NCBI GenBank assembly: GCA_039111635.1
Contig: JBCAQO010000001.1
Coordinates: 1,550,001 to 1,614,000, forward strand
From: Heterobasidion occidentale
Taxonomy: Eukaryota; Basidiomycota; Agaricomycetes; Russulales; Bondarzewiaceae
Direction of reading: 5' to 3'
DNA length: 64,000 bases
A program made the position numbers and the translations under genes. Shown in pieces: positions 24,630 through 36,292 of the stretch (positions within the stretch are counted from its first letter, which is position 1; each line of letters begins with the position of its first letter). The notes under the pieces were generated by a model. The model searched no databases. It saw nothing but the letters and a program-made list of their open reading frames with translations, and was not told where the DNA came from.

Positions 24630-27600
24630 TCACAAGGTCCATCGCAGGCGAGCATGCTCGCTGATCGGTACTCCGAACTGTAGAAGGGAGTTGGGCTTGC
24701 CGTTTTTGCTTGTCGACCTGCTGAGCGGTATCGGTGGCCAAGAAGGAGGAAGAAGAGGTGCCAAAAGGATCTGGGTATGCGATATATGCTCCGACATATT
24801 GCTTTCCAGCTCGAGGTCGACAATTTCTAGACCATTTACAGGCGGCTGATTCACATTGATCAATACCCAATTCCGTATCTGCATTGAGTGTAAGCCTACC
24901 TCAGTGTCCGGTCGGGTGAGTCCGTCGATGCGCGCAATTGTTGAAGTCCATGTATCGCCCCAAAGCTCGGACAGACTGCGCAAGAATTTCAAATCCCAAG
25001 AAGTTTGGACGTCCAGCATTTGTGAATCGACTTCGTCTAGCAATGAATTGACAAAACGTCGTAGTGTTGCTTCTGGAACCCTATTTTCCCGGGAAGAATC
25101 TAGCGACATTCCCAGGTTTTGTAGAGAGGTGCACATGGAAAGCAGAGCTTGATGAGGGACGAAGAAGGACCCAATGATTCACTTGTGACGTCTGGAATGA
25201 TATCAGCTTGGCACTCCTATATGCTCTCAAGACTCACTGTTGCGCGGGCGGCTATCACGAGCCGTCCGGTACAGAGCAAGAAGGTCTGATAGTGTATTCT
25301 TGCCAGCGGTTGACAGCCAGCTCGCGGAGGGCCTGCGCTTTTCCCTGAAAATCTGCAAAGATGGGATCAACATCTGCCCCACAGAAAAGGAGCAAAAACT
25401 AACCATTGCCCGCGTCGGTCCCGCATGACACATTGGACAAAAAGGAGGATAACGACAGCTCGTTGGAGATGCGCCCCAGAAATACGATCGCACCCATCGT
25501 TGCACCTTTTGGGCGTATCAAGCTACTGTCCGGATGACGATGTGCAAAACGTACTGGATTCCTCTGTTACGCTGGCCATACTGGAGGAGACGACGTCGAT
25601 TATCGCGGCACATAGCTTATCGGCGTCTGGACGATACGCCTCGTTCAACTGAGCAGTGAGTTCCTATGGAAGGCTCGCATCATCAAGCATTTGGAGAAGG
25701 ATGACTTTGCACTTACCGACTATCGCCCTCGTCTTTCCTCACGGCGCGAAGATCTTGTAGTGCCTCCGCACGACTTTCGATCGCCTTCAGCACATCATCT
25801 AGGAGGGGCGTCCGACCAGTTACCTGATATCGAAGAGCAGATTCGTACTTCCTGAATGAAGATATCATGCTGGCAGAGCCCACACCTGCATCGTGTAGAG
25901 ACAGTGCAGGAGGCGCCTGAAACAAAAATTTAGCGGGTGACGCATCTGTTCAACATGGTCCGATTTTTTTAGCCGTGCTCGTGACACAGCTGTAACACGG
26001 GGAACATACCCAAAACGTTGTCACTCGCGCCCTCGCACAATGCTGTGAACGCTGAGTTCAATTCAGCTCGGAACACATCTTCTATATCTTCCAGAGCCAA
26101 CTTCCAGATCTGCACAGCCTGTTTCCCTACAAGGGCGTCGATAGACTCCTTGAAAGACGACCTTTCGCTCTCCTCCAGGTGCGCATTTTCCCCGACCCAT
26201 TGTCGGACCCACGTCCGGATGACCCACACTTCCTTCAAAGTCTTCAAGTCCGAGAACCACTTTTCCGCGGCGACTTGCAGCTCGCGGATCGCTTTGTGGA
26301 ACCAGTCCTGGATCCGGTCAGACAGCAGCTTCTGGGATACAGACGAAGACGAGGAAGCAAGGTCGATATACGGTTTATATGATCGAATGCTTGGAGGAAG
26401 CACGGCATGCTGAGATCCAGATGGGAGGCTTCCGAGGATATTGGGTGTCGAAATCTGGAGCTCTGGTGGCAAAGAGGTGTCATGCGACGAAGTAGAGTCG
26501 GATTGGATGAATTCGAGCATGCGAACCATCAGAGAACGTCTGCGGGATTCATCATCACTGAAAATGTCGCGTGCAGCTCCCACTGTCATCGCGATGACTT
26601 CGAGAACGGCCGTGATGTTTTCCCGAACTTCGCGGACGACAGCCTTCCTTGATTTGTTGGATGCAAAGCCATTCGGTGTTTGCGAAGAGTGGCCGTTCAA
26701 TGATGCCTTCGCACTGCGCGAAAGCGACAACTGAAGGCCCTTGGTGCGTTGTGACAAGAAGACGATCAACGTGTCGTTGAGTGGTCGGGATTCTAAGAGG
26801 TGCAATGTCAGCAACGTTGAGCATATATCCTGGTACAAACATCAGATGCTACTCCAACCCTATAGAGATGGAGCCTGTGCATACCTCTACTGATACAGAA
26901 AATTCGCGAAGGGATAGCGTTGCTTTGTGGATGATTTGCGAACGAAATTGGGCAACGGTGTCCCACTGACGCTGCGCCAGAGGAAATTGTTCCTGTCTCG
27001 AAATTAACAGAACCCGGTGATAGCAAGGACGATACTGCTGCTCACGGTCACATCAATACCATACACCTTCCAACTCTCCTCGTCCTGGTCCTGATCCTCG
27101 ACATTTTCTCGCACTAGCACCCTGTGAAGAACTCTCGCGAGTAGAAATAGCCATGCCGCATAAAGAAATTTCTTTCTTTCGATTAATCGCCATAGATGTT
27201 CAGGAGTATCCAGCAAAAGCTTCATATGTGCGGCGAGTGATTGCAACGCCTTCAAATACAGCTCTACGCGCCGTTCCGAATAATCAGCGCCGATGCCAGA
27301 AGACTTATTGACGACGTACCGTCCTTCTCACTCGTAGAGACCCGCCTCTGGAGGTGCGGCTCATCCGCAGTAGGTATAGAGGCCTTCATTTCGTCCAGAG
27401 CCTCCAGCACGCGTTTGGTAGATTGTGCAATGGTTATTATGGAGGTGGAAGCCTGTAGAAGGTCCCGGTATCGTTCCCTGTGCTTTCGAGTTACAGTTCT
27501 AACAAAGCACCGAGATGCGAAGCACATAAACGCACCCAACCATGAGCCTGAGCTCCTCCTGCTTGGCATCTGCATCAGCCCTGGTGTGCGACTACTGTGA

Positions 27601-27894
27601 GCGCTCGGAGGGCAGAGGAAGGTTCACCACACACCTAAGACGCTGGTGTATATTCTTCACTTCAGACACGGAGTATTGGGTGAACAGGTCATCGGGGTCT
27701 GTTCCTTTGGCTACCTCCGCTGGCTGAGCAAGTGCAGACAGTGACGCAGAACGGGGAGGCCATGGGGACGTCGGTGTTCTGAAACCAGCTGGCAAGGACG
27801 ACGCGCCTTGTGGAGGGGATTTTGCGATGCGGGAGAGCGTCGACGACGATGCCACGGAAGAAGAAACGGATGCGAGCGAAGGACGCCTCGCCAT
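24630..27894 (-). CDS. COG1: Conserved oligomeric Golgi complex subunit 1
   Basis: Subunit of the COG tethering complex, which captures retrograde vesicles at the Golgi. The N-terminal exon (from 27894) has a Ser/Pro-rich head and then DPDDLFTQYSVSEVKNIHQRL. This joins to RADADAKQEELRLMV and RYRDLLQASTSIITIAQST, the hallmark Vps51-like coiled segment of Cog1. The next exons give HMKLLLDTPEHLWRLIERK and FLYAAWLFLLARVLHRVL, also family-typical. A long central exon (about 25970-26830) is helical, and the C-terminal exon (to 24630) ends in a Ser/Pro-rich tail. At least eight introns are used. Length is near that of animal Cog1 and much longer than the yeast protein. It is tail-to-tail with the PPR gene, with about 160 bases between stops. 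Confidence 0.82.
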
Positions 27895-28151
27895 GTCAAT
27901 GAACCCGCCAGTTCATCCACTCAAGCCAACGTCTCCAGTCCGGTAGCCGTTCGGCATCCCCGGCCCGCCAGATTCACTTTCGACAAGCAACAGCATCTGC
28001 CATTGTGAAATCCAAGCATCGATCGTTTGCGAGCCCAGCTTTGACATGACCATCTGAGCGACGTCACCTCGTACGTAGAGGAACGGGCAAGAGTATTAAA
28101 TCGGCATTATGTACTAGATATAAGGACACGACAGGAGTGTCACAGAATCAG
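27895..28151. promoter_or_regulatory. Upstream region of COG1
   Basis: Short spacer between the COG1 start and the 3' end of the TMEM115-like gene. No coding frame is seen; by position it holds the COG1 promoter. No specific site can be assigned. Confidence 0.3.
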
Positions 28152-29494
28152 CTACTCAGTAGCATCCTCACGGGCTTTTCCTTTCCCCAAATCTACAGAG
28201 CCGATAGACCCCGAATTGCTCCGCTCAGGCGACGAGGGCATCGGAGGGCCGTCAGGCTCAGAAGATGCAGCTGCGGGGGGAGGGCGTGGCGCCGATGCTC
28301 CAGAACTGCCGCCTGGCGCAGACGAGTTGGCCATCCTTTGGTCCAGCGCCTTGAGAGCCATCGCCCTGTGGATAGAAGGACGTTGTGAGCTTCAAGACGA
28401 TCCGAAGCGTTGCCGATGCATACCTTCGTCGTTCGGCCTCTGCACGAGCGCTGCCCGGTAGCTGCGCATAGCCGTTGTTTTCCAGGTCGGCGCCTCCACC
28501 CGGAATGAGGTGGAATCGAGAGGCGTATTTATATACCACATTCGACAGGAATGTTATAGGTGTGCTGTAACATTCACGTCAGTTTCGAGGCCATGTCCAC
28601 GAAGAAGTCGGACATACTGCAAGGGCGGAGGGAACCAATACACGAATGCAAACGTCTCGCTCCGGTCGCCGTAACTGTCCCCGCCTACAACATCTGCCGC
28701 GTTCTTTTTGTAGAAACGAAGCCAGATCCATCCGACGAAAAATCCAAACTGGATGACAATATAAGGACATTGGAAGCCGATAATGCACATAACCGTCGAG
28801 AACGTGACATAGGCCATTGGCAGTGTCTGTCAAGGAATTCGAATGCTTAGAATGGTGGGCTGGGCAAGAATGGAGAAAGAATACCTTCACGCGGGCCTTG
28901 AGGACTCCGAACAGCTGCACTTGATGCTCAGGAATAAGCTGTGTGAACGCAACAAGAATCGCGACTTGTAACGCCATCTGTCCATGATACTGCATTCCGT
29001 ACCTGGGCGAGTTTAGACGTCAAAAACAGAAACAGATCAGCACATACAATAGAAGGTCCGCATTCCGCAACGCGATGAATTCTATCCAATTCAACCCAAA
29101 CGCGATGATGTTCGAGAACGTGACGGACACCACGATGAATTTGATGGTCTCGACAGCCCCCCATAATCTCTCCAAATATCGCAAACATGGTGGAACAACG
29201 ATTAACGATACAATCAACTGCTCGGTCATCAGTTCGAAGTCACATGCGAGGCGGAGGAGAGCGGTCACGCACTTCAACAACACTGGTCTCTATGAACACC
29301 GACGTGAAGAACGTCCATGGGTAAAAGATGCTCGCTCCGGGTATGAGGACGAGATATGGTGCAGAGAAACTGCTGCCGCCCTGCCATCGAAGCCAGAAAT
29401 AAAACAGGGAGGAGATAGCCGTGGCTGCTGTAAAGAAACGCGTAACAGGCGGAACCGAAGCGATGAGCTGTAAGGGCGAGGATAAGATAGCCAT
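28152..29494 (-). CDS. TMEM115-like integral membrane protein (DUF1751, rhomboid-like fold)
   Basis: Golgi/ER multi-pass membrane protein related to TMEM115, an inactive rhomboid relative linked to Golgi retrograde transport in animals. From the ATG at 29494: a helix PPVTRFFTAATAISSLFYFW, a helix YLVLIPGASIFYPWTFFTSVF followed by ETSVVE, then PPCLRYLERLWGAVETIKFIV, IAFGLNWIEF, then the next exon HGQMALQVAILVAFTQLIPEHQVQLF, then LPMAYVTFSTVMCIIGFQ and the conserved QFGFFVGWIWLRFYKK. The C-terminal tail is Pro/Ser-rich and cytosolic and ends at 28152. The E-T and F-Y-P-W motifs match the DUF1751 family. The catalytic Ser/His pair of rhomboid proteases is not expected and not seen. Five introns are inferred. 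Confidence 0.82.
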
Positions 29495-29765
29495 GCTGAT
29501 TACAAGGTCGTCAGAGTCGTCGGAGTCGTTCAAAATCCGCGACTTGGAAGCAATACCCTGGCGGCCAGAGGGAAAGCTGGTTCGCTTTGCGATTGAGCTC
29601 GGTGGGTGGTGCTCTGAGAAACCCTCGCGTTCGCAGAACCCAACCGAGGTACTGGTTCCCACGCCTGCGTTATTTGATTTACGCAGTGCCGTGACGTACG
29701 TAGAAACTCAATGATGTGTGACAAGCACTTCTTGCCACCTCCCCTCACCTGCAGGGATCTGCAGG

Positions 29766-30300
29766 ATGTCGGACTACGACTTCCGCCCAGGTGGCTCCCT
29801 CAAGATCAGAGGGGGCGTCGCTGAGGGCGGCATCACTAAGAAGTACGCTTTCGCTCTGGCCGTTAGGCTTCCATTCGCTGACCTGTGTTACAGGAAGAAA
29901 AAGTCGAAATCAAAAGGCGACAAGGACAAGAAGAAAGACGCCGTGAAGGAGGATTCCCCTGTTCTCTCATCATCAGCTGACGGTAGCAGGAACTCTCCAC
30001 TTCCCGGAAGCAGCAGTGATCGAAAGACAGAGGCAGAGAGGCGATTCCAGGAAGTACAGCGCAAGAGGGTGCGTACCTCGTTATTCTTCCACGCCCCTCG
30101 TAACCCTATGATGCTCGCATGCAGCTGGAAGAGCGCGTAAAGAAACTGGCGACGAAGACCCACAAGGACCGCGTTCACGAGTTCAACTCGAAACTCGAGG
30201 CGCTCAGCGAGCACCACGACATCCCCAAGGTTTCGAAGCCTCTGCTGGTTCGGTCGGCTAGTCTTCTGATCTCCTCATCATCTAGGTTGGACCAGGCTAA
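29766..30300 (+). CDS. FAM32A-like spliceosome-associated protein
   Basis: Four exons (29766-29842, 29894-30068, 30125-30229, 30286-30300) give about 124 residues: SLKIRGGVAEGGITKKKKKS, a Lys-rich stretch, TEAERRFQEVQRKR, then KKLATKTHKDRVHEFNSKLE and HHDIPKVGPG at the C-terminus. This follows human FAM32A from end to end (L-K-L-K-G-V-A-x-x-G-V-T-K-K-K-K; S-K-T-H-K-Q-R-V-E-x-F-N; H-Y-D-I-P-K-V). FAM32A is known from structures of the catalytic spliceosome, where its C-terminus reaches the active site and favours the second step. The last exon is only 15 bases and places the conserved IPKV next to the stop. Confidence 0.9.
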
Positions 30301-30568
30301 AACCAGCGGAACCTTCGAGGACATCCGCCACCCCTGCGTGGCTGTGGTTATCGGGGGAATTTTGCTTTCTCTTCCTGGTCCTGCGTTGCCGCAGATTATT
30401 GTGGAAATTCTGTGAACAAGATGATCTTTTCTGTAATTACGGCGTGCCAGGGGGTGTTATTGTATTGTATTTGTTCATCCGACTTGAAATAGATGGCAAG
30501 TTGTCATATTAGAGCGCACTTTATATACCCGTGTCTTCCTTGAACCGGCACCATCACCTTCCACTCAG

Positions 30569-32772
30569 ATGCATCGTCCATCTCGCCGCAAGCTCGAAAC
30601 GAAGCCTGCTCCTCACGATCCACCTGGATATACGACTGCAAGACCACACGTCTGCCCTCCGTCTGATGCTAAGCACCCAAGGGATCGCTGGGAGACTCTG
30701 TTCGTATACACATTCCTGTGTAAATTCACTCAGCTACGAACAAAAGTGGAGGGGTTCGAATCACCAATGGAGTATGTGGCCCACCCACTGATGGCTGTCC
30801 TTGAACTCTCTGATGGTGTCCAATGTGCTGCAGTCTCGAGGAGGCCTTGCTTTCGCATGAGCCACATCCCATCTTGACGCAGATCCTCACGCGTTTCGTG
30901 CTGAACCTCCGGCCACAAGCGCGTAATGTTAGGTGCGGACACCTCAGGCGGCCTCATGCCGACACTATGCACGTCAACTGAACGTTCCTTTGTTCTCAGT
31001 GCCGACCAAATCTCCAGCACCGTCCTCACGGTGCTCGCCGAATTCTTCAAAACGTCCGAAAGGACCGTCTTCTGGAGCGATGAGCTCATGGCGAACGTGG
31101 ATCCCTTTCAGGGGTTGGACGGGGGGTTCTTTGCTGCGGATTGGGACTTGAAGGTACGCGTCCCTACCTGACCGTTCCCTTGCGTGGGCTCAGCTGCCGT
31201 CCGCGACTGCAGCTCAAGGTGTTGCGTCAACTGGTTGAGCTGCAATTGACGCACAGCACAGAAATCAAAGGGAAGATTGACCGCGCGTGGGGCGTGGTCC
31301 ACAACAAACACAAGAAAAAGGAGCTGCCCGACCCTCCGCCCCTGGATCCCATGGACCCTAATAGTATGGAAAACCTCCAATTCATCCCGTTCGGCCAGGA
31401 CATGCGTCGGACACGATTTTGGATTGTCGATGGTCCGTGCACGTTCCCTTCACCCGCTCCCCGTATTTGTATGTATTTGGGCGAGCACTGACGTCTTTTG
31501 GCCATTTTTCGTTTTGGACGACACGGCTTTCGCCGCCCTGGTAATTTATGCCCTTTTACATTTCATCGTTGTCCCCTTTACGCCATTCTATTTACAGACT
31601 CGCCGCGAGTCTATACTTCCACAAATCCGTGGAAAGTATCGGCGGTCATCACCGCCGTGTCCTCCACGCGAGAGGAATATGTTGCGCTCGTCGAGGAACT
31701 CAGAGAAAGGTCTCCTGGAAAGGTCAAGGACGAATCCAAGAGATCCAAAATGGAACATGCGCACATCGCGCTCGTCAAAGCTCTCGAGGGCCGCTTGGAG
31801 CTTATCGACAACGAGATAGCGGTGAGTAATTTACCTGATTCGGCCGGCCATTGTGTTACGGTAATCAGCATGCATCTACGTCACTATTTCGCTGCTGGGA
31901 AAAGGACACGTCGACGAGACTGATATTGTTCGATAGCGGATACAAAAGGCTCGCAGGAAGATTGAGCAACGCAATCTCCTGCTGGCGCAAGCCGAAATAC
32001 GACAAACGCGGACGCGACGACAAACGAAGCGTCCAGATTATGTCTATTACGGCGGCGGGGACGAAGATGTGTGTAGATGTGACTCGTCTGCTCGGTTATC
32101 TGATGGACTGCTTGATATTTCTGCATTCAGGAGGACGAAGACGAGTACAAGTACGCAGAGGACGATCCCTACGAGGATCCGCTCGAGGAAGGCGATTTTG
32201 CGCGGTCAGACACCGGCTCTGGATCAACCGGCCACCGTGGAGACGCCGAACAGGGACGGCGGCGGTCAACACGGACCAAGGCGCTGAACGGCAATGGAAA
32301 ACGTCTAGCGGCGGATACGTGGGACTCGTGGCGGGGGGAGCGGAGGTCTGCACGCCTAGGCGCCCCGTCAGACATTCAAATGGACGAACCAGGACCGAAG
32401 CGCGCGCGCACGGAGGAAAGCACGATTAGCGTCGTCTCTGTGGATGATCTAGGCGGCAGCGCGAGCACGCACGGTACGAGCGGTGCGAATGGGAATGGAC
32501 CGAGCGCGGCGGCGGTCAAGCCCAACGAGATCGCCATGGAGCAGGTTGCAGGACGGAAGAAGAGCAAGTTCTGGTACTATGCGGTGGAGCCCATACCGAC
32601 GCCGGTGCCAGTCTCGTCGGTGTCCTCTGGGTCGAACGGGGCGAAGGGGAACGAGTTTTCAGGCGAGGTCGGCAACAGACGTTCAGCCGCTCGGGGAAGC
32701 GACATTGCGCCGAGATCCAATGGCGCTTTAGAGGGGAGCTTGTCGCCTGCATCGAGCTTGGAGGACTTTTGA
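30569..32772 (+). CDS. WHIM-domain chromatin protein, RSF1/CECR2-like
   Basis: Seven exons (30569-30771, 30834-30932, 31000-31153, 31213-31432, 31598-31821, 31937-32068, 32131-32772). The N-terminal half matches the WHIM/DDT region of ISWI-partner proteins such as RSF1: EALLSHEPHPILTQILTRFV, LTVLAEFFKT, then DWDLKLKVLRQLVELQLTHS, which corresponds to LRxLKxLCELQ. FIPFGQDMRRTRFWIVDDS..VYTSTNPWKVSA follows, corresponding to the P-x-G-x-D-x-x-G-x-x-Y-W segment that contacts linker DNA. A coiled basic segment (KARRKIEQRNLLLAQAEIR), acidic patches (DEDEDEYKYAEDD) and a Ser/Gly-rich tail with a nuclear signal (PGPKRARTEE) follow. No PHD or bromodomain is seen. A role as an accessory subunit of a nucleosome remodeler is inferred. 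Confidence 0.7.
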
Positions 32773-33269
32773 CCAGTGGACTTTTTTGAAGCGCCTCTCA
32801 GACTTTGTCTCTCTCACCTCCGCATGCTGCCCCTCGACTCGCCCACGCCGCATCTAACGTCTACCAAGCGCATTACTAGTCTTGCATTTCATGGTATTTT
32901 CGAACCTAATAAATTAAAGAAGAAGCACATAAGTTACGACGGATTGGAATAGTTGCGGTCAGTGCTGCGACGGGTGTATTGTATAATGACAGATGGTGAT
33001 CGACGACGTTCGCGGCGTGTGTGCCGTCATGATGGAAAGTGGAGAGTTAATACTTAGAGTGAAGGCGCCACAGCTGGCCGGCGGCGGACCCGGTCTGGAC
33101 TGACGAGCGCGGGCGACGGGATTGGGCAGGCGACAGATCCGATCGCGTGATTCCCCATTCGAGCTCATCGCGTCTTTCCAGTCAGTCGTCCACAGCTCGT
33201 TGGGGTCAGCACGACCTCTCCATCCCCTCCCTCTCCATCCCCTCCCTTCCCTTCCCATCTCCTCTCTTC

Positions 33270-35726
33270 ATGCTCGCACCTCATGCGAGGTCCTATCTCT
33301 CAAATGCTCTGCGCTGCCGCTCCCTCACAAAACACGCGCTCCACCAGAGGCCAAGATCCTTGGCCACGATAGCCTCCACCTCCTCTGACGACTCGGCCCT
33401 TGTACCCTTCTTCGACCACCCTCCCTCTTCGTCCCCACGTCCACGTTCCTCTCTCACCGGCCTTTTTGGCTCTCACCCCCTCCGTTCCCCAGACTCGTTT
33501 CAGGACCTCGCTCTCGCTACTCTCGTCCGCGCACATCTCCTCACGGAGCGCATCGTGCGGGCCCGGCATAATCGCGATGAGCTCTTCAAAGTCGTCAAGA
33601 ACCTCGATCGCCTCAGCGACATGCTCTGCTCTGTCATCGACCTCGCAGAGCTCATTCGTAATGCCCATCCGGATCAGGAGTGGGTCGACAGTGCAGAACA
33701 AGTCTACGAGCAACTATGTGAGTTCATGAATGTCTTGAATACACACGTTGGCCTCTACGAGGTACGTCTCCCTTCCATGGCCTCTGTCGAACCGCTTGAC
33801 ATCTTCCCGCTCGGAGTAGGTTCTTCGAGACGTCATGTCCGACCCGAGCATAACGGACACCCTCAGCCGCGAGGCGTTCCAGACCGCCTTGATTTTCTGG
33901 CGAGACTTCGAAAAGTCTGGCGTCAACCTCCCACCGGCGCAGCGCGACCGCTTTGTCTCCCTCTCTTCTGAGATCCTTGTGCTCGGTAGACAGTTTCTGA
34001 ACGAGGCCTCGGCCGCGCGCCCACCCGCCACCATCAAGCACTCCGAGCTACAGGGGCTGAAGGATCATGGGCTGGGCTCTCGGCTGCAGTGGCAGTCTCG
34101 ATTCACCCGAGATCTGCTCGTCTATCCCGGCTCACTGCAGGCCCAGATGATCATGCGCTCCGCCCCTGCTGAAGAGCCCCGGCGGAAGGTTTACATGGCG
34201 TCCAACTCGAGCTCTCCAAAGCAGGTCGAACTGCTGGAGGCTCTTCTGCAGGCTCGCGGCCGGCTAGCGCAACTGGTGGGTTCGCCTAGTTTCGCTCACA
34301 TGGCGCTAGGAGACAAGATGGCCAAATCCCCAGGTAAGGCTTTAACGATACCTGTCGGATTATTGCTGCTCACGCGTACATCAGAAAATGTGAATCAGTT
34401 TTTGGATACCCTACTGGACCACACGCGACCGCATGCGCGACGGGCATTGCGGACTCTCAGCATGCGTAAACAGGCACATCTTGATACTGGACCCTTTCCT
34501 ATTATTCAGGCCTGGGATAGAGATTACTACTGCCCACCAGAGCCTCCCGCGCCGCCCATCCCACTTCCTCCTCTGACGATCGGCACGTGTTTCAAAGCCC
34601 TATCTCGACTGTTCCAAAATCTGTACGGTGTCACCCTTCGTCCGTCTGACGTATCGTCACAAGAGGTATGGCATGCCGACGTGCGGAAACTCGAGGTTGT
34701 GGACGAGAAGGACGGGTTGTTGGGTTGGATCTATACGGACTTGTTCGCGCGGAGGGGAAAGTCCAGCGGCGCGGCGCATTACACGGTCCGGTGCTCGCGA
34801 CGAACGGACGACGATGACGAAGCGGGCGATTTGGAGCCATCAGAGGAGCACAGGGAGCTCGTCCAGTTATCACGCGCATTCGAGGCGAGCAATCGGCACC
34901 GGATGCCAGACGGCGTCTTTCAGCTTCCGATCGTCGTCTTGCTGACGGAATTCACGCGGCCCCCCCTTTCTCGAGGGCCAGCGGTCCTGGAATGGCACGA
35001 AGTGCTGACCCTTTTCCACGAGATGGGTCACGCCATGCACTGTAAGCCCCCCTGCTCCTCGGACCGCGCCGCACGCCTCACAGCTGACCTGCCGTAGCCA
35101 TGATCGGGAAGACCGAGTACCAGAACGTCTCGGGGACGCGGTGCGCGACGGACTTTGTGGAGCTGCCGTCGATCCTCATGGAGCACTTCCTCACCTCCCC
35201 GACGGTCCTCTCGCTCTTCAGCTCGGCGGACGACGCCGCCGCGCGGCAGGTGGGGAACCACCACGAGGACCCGTGCCACAACATCGACACGCACGGGCAG
35301 ATCCTGCTCGCCGTGCTCGACCAGGCGTACCACTCGCCCGCGGCGCTCGAGCCCGGGTTCGACTCGACGGCGACGCTCGCGCGGCTGCACGCCGCGCGCG
35401 GGCTGATCCCGTTCGCGGAGGGCACGTCGTGGCAGACGCAGTTCGGGCACCTGTTCGGGTACGGCGCGACGTACTACTCGTACCTCTTCGACCGCGCGAT
35501 CGCGTCGCGCGTGTGGCGGAAGCTGTTCGCGCGGGACCCGCTGAACAGGGAGATGGGCGAGCGGTACAAGCGCGAGATACTGCGGCATGGGGGCGGGGAG
35601 GACCCGTGGGCGATGATTGGGTCGCTGTTGGAGGCGCCGGAGTTGGCGAGTGGGGACGCGGAGGCGATGCGGGAGGTCGGGCGGTGGCGCATAGAAGACG
35701 AGGTCGCGATACCAGGGAGGCATTAA
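33270..35726 (+). CDS. MIP: Mitochondrial intermediate peptidase, matA-flanking gene
   Basis: M3-family zinc metallopeptidase that removes octapeptides from imported precursors in the mitochondrial matrix. In homobasidiomycetes this gene sits beside the HD mating-type genes. Exons: 33270-33762, 33820-34333, 34385-35041, 35098-35726. The start at 33270 gives a basic presequence ([19 protein letters not shown]); an in-frame ATG at 33147 would add 41 residues. The zinc motif HExxH is intact as HEMGHAMH (about 35014-35041), split by the last intron. The third zinc ligand region follows as [34 protein letters not shown] near the end is family-typical. No frame breaks are seen. The last exon is very GC-rich (long shadow frames on both strands). 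It is the left border of the mating-type locus. Confidence 0.95.
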
Positions 35727-36292
35727 ACATTCACCACTTAGCAGCACTAGCAGCCAGCATCTCTTCGCAATCTTGCCACACTTCAGCAGCACGTTATCTG
35801 TAGGTAGTAGCCGCGTCGTAACTCATGTATCTTTATTGCACGATCTCCACTCTTGACGGATCTTCTTCACCGGTTCACCAGTGACTATTTTCTTTTTCGG
35901 ATCTTTCGGCCCTCGTTCGGATTTTAGACGTGTGTAGCGCGTTCCTTTTGCGTGCGATTTGTATTCTGGCAGGATGGGAGTACAGTAAAGTACACTACGT
36001 TTGGCGCTGATAATGAGCATGGAGATGAGAGATGAAATGAGACGAGGCGAGGCGAGGTAACAGAGACAGCGGGGGGAAAACAAGATGTGGGTATATGTAG
36101 CAGAGCGTGACATATGAACTGGACGAGAGCGATGAGATAGCAAGAGACAAGACACGGACAAGCGGTGAGAACAATATCATAAAAAGGGAGTATAATAATA
36201 GAGACTGCGGGGAAGTGGTGGGTCGTGCTGTTACAAATGAGGTCCTGGGCATGTATCGCACCGACACCGAACACGGGAACGTACAGGTTATG
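35727..36292. other. Spacer between MIP and the first HD gene (convergent 3' ends)
   Basis: MIP and HD1-a are convergent here, so the stretch should hold two terminators. It is poorer in GC than MIP, purine-rich on the plus strand (36000-36200), and has no supported gene. Confidence 0.45.

Noticed and set aside
35028..35792. Long minus-strand frame (254 codons) opposite the last exon of MIP
   Set aside because: Its translation is almost all Arg, Val, Pro and Ala, and it mirrors a very GC-rich exon of a conserved gene. It is a codon-bias shadow.
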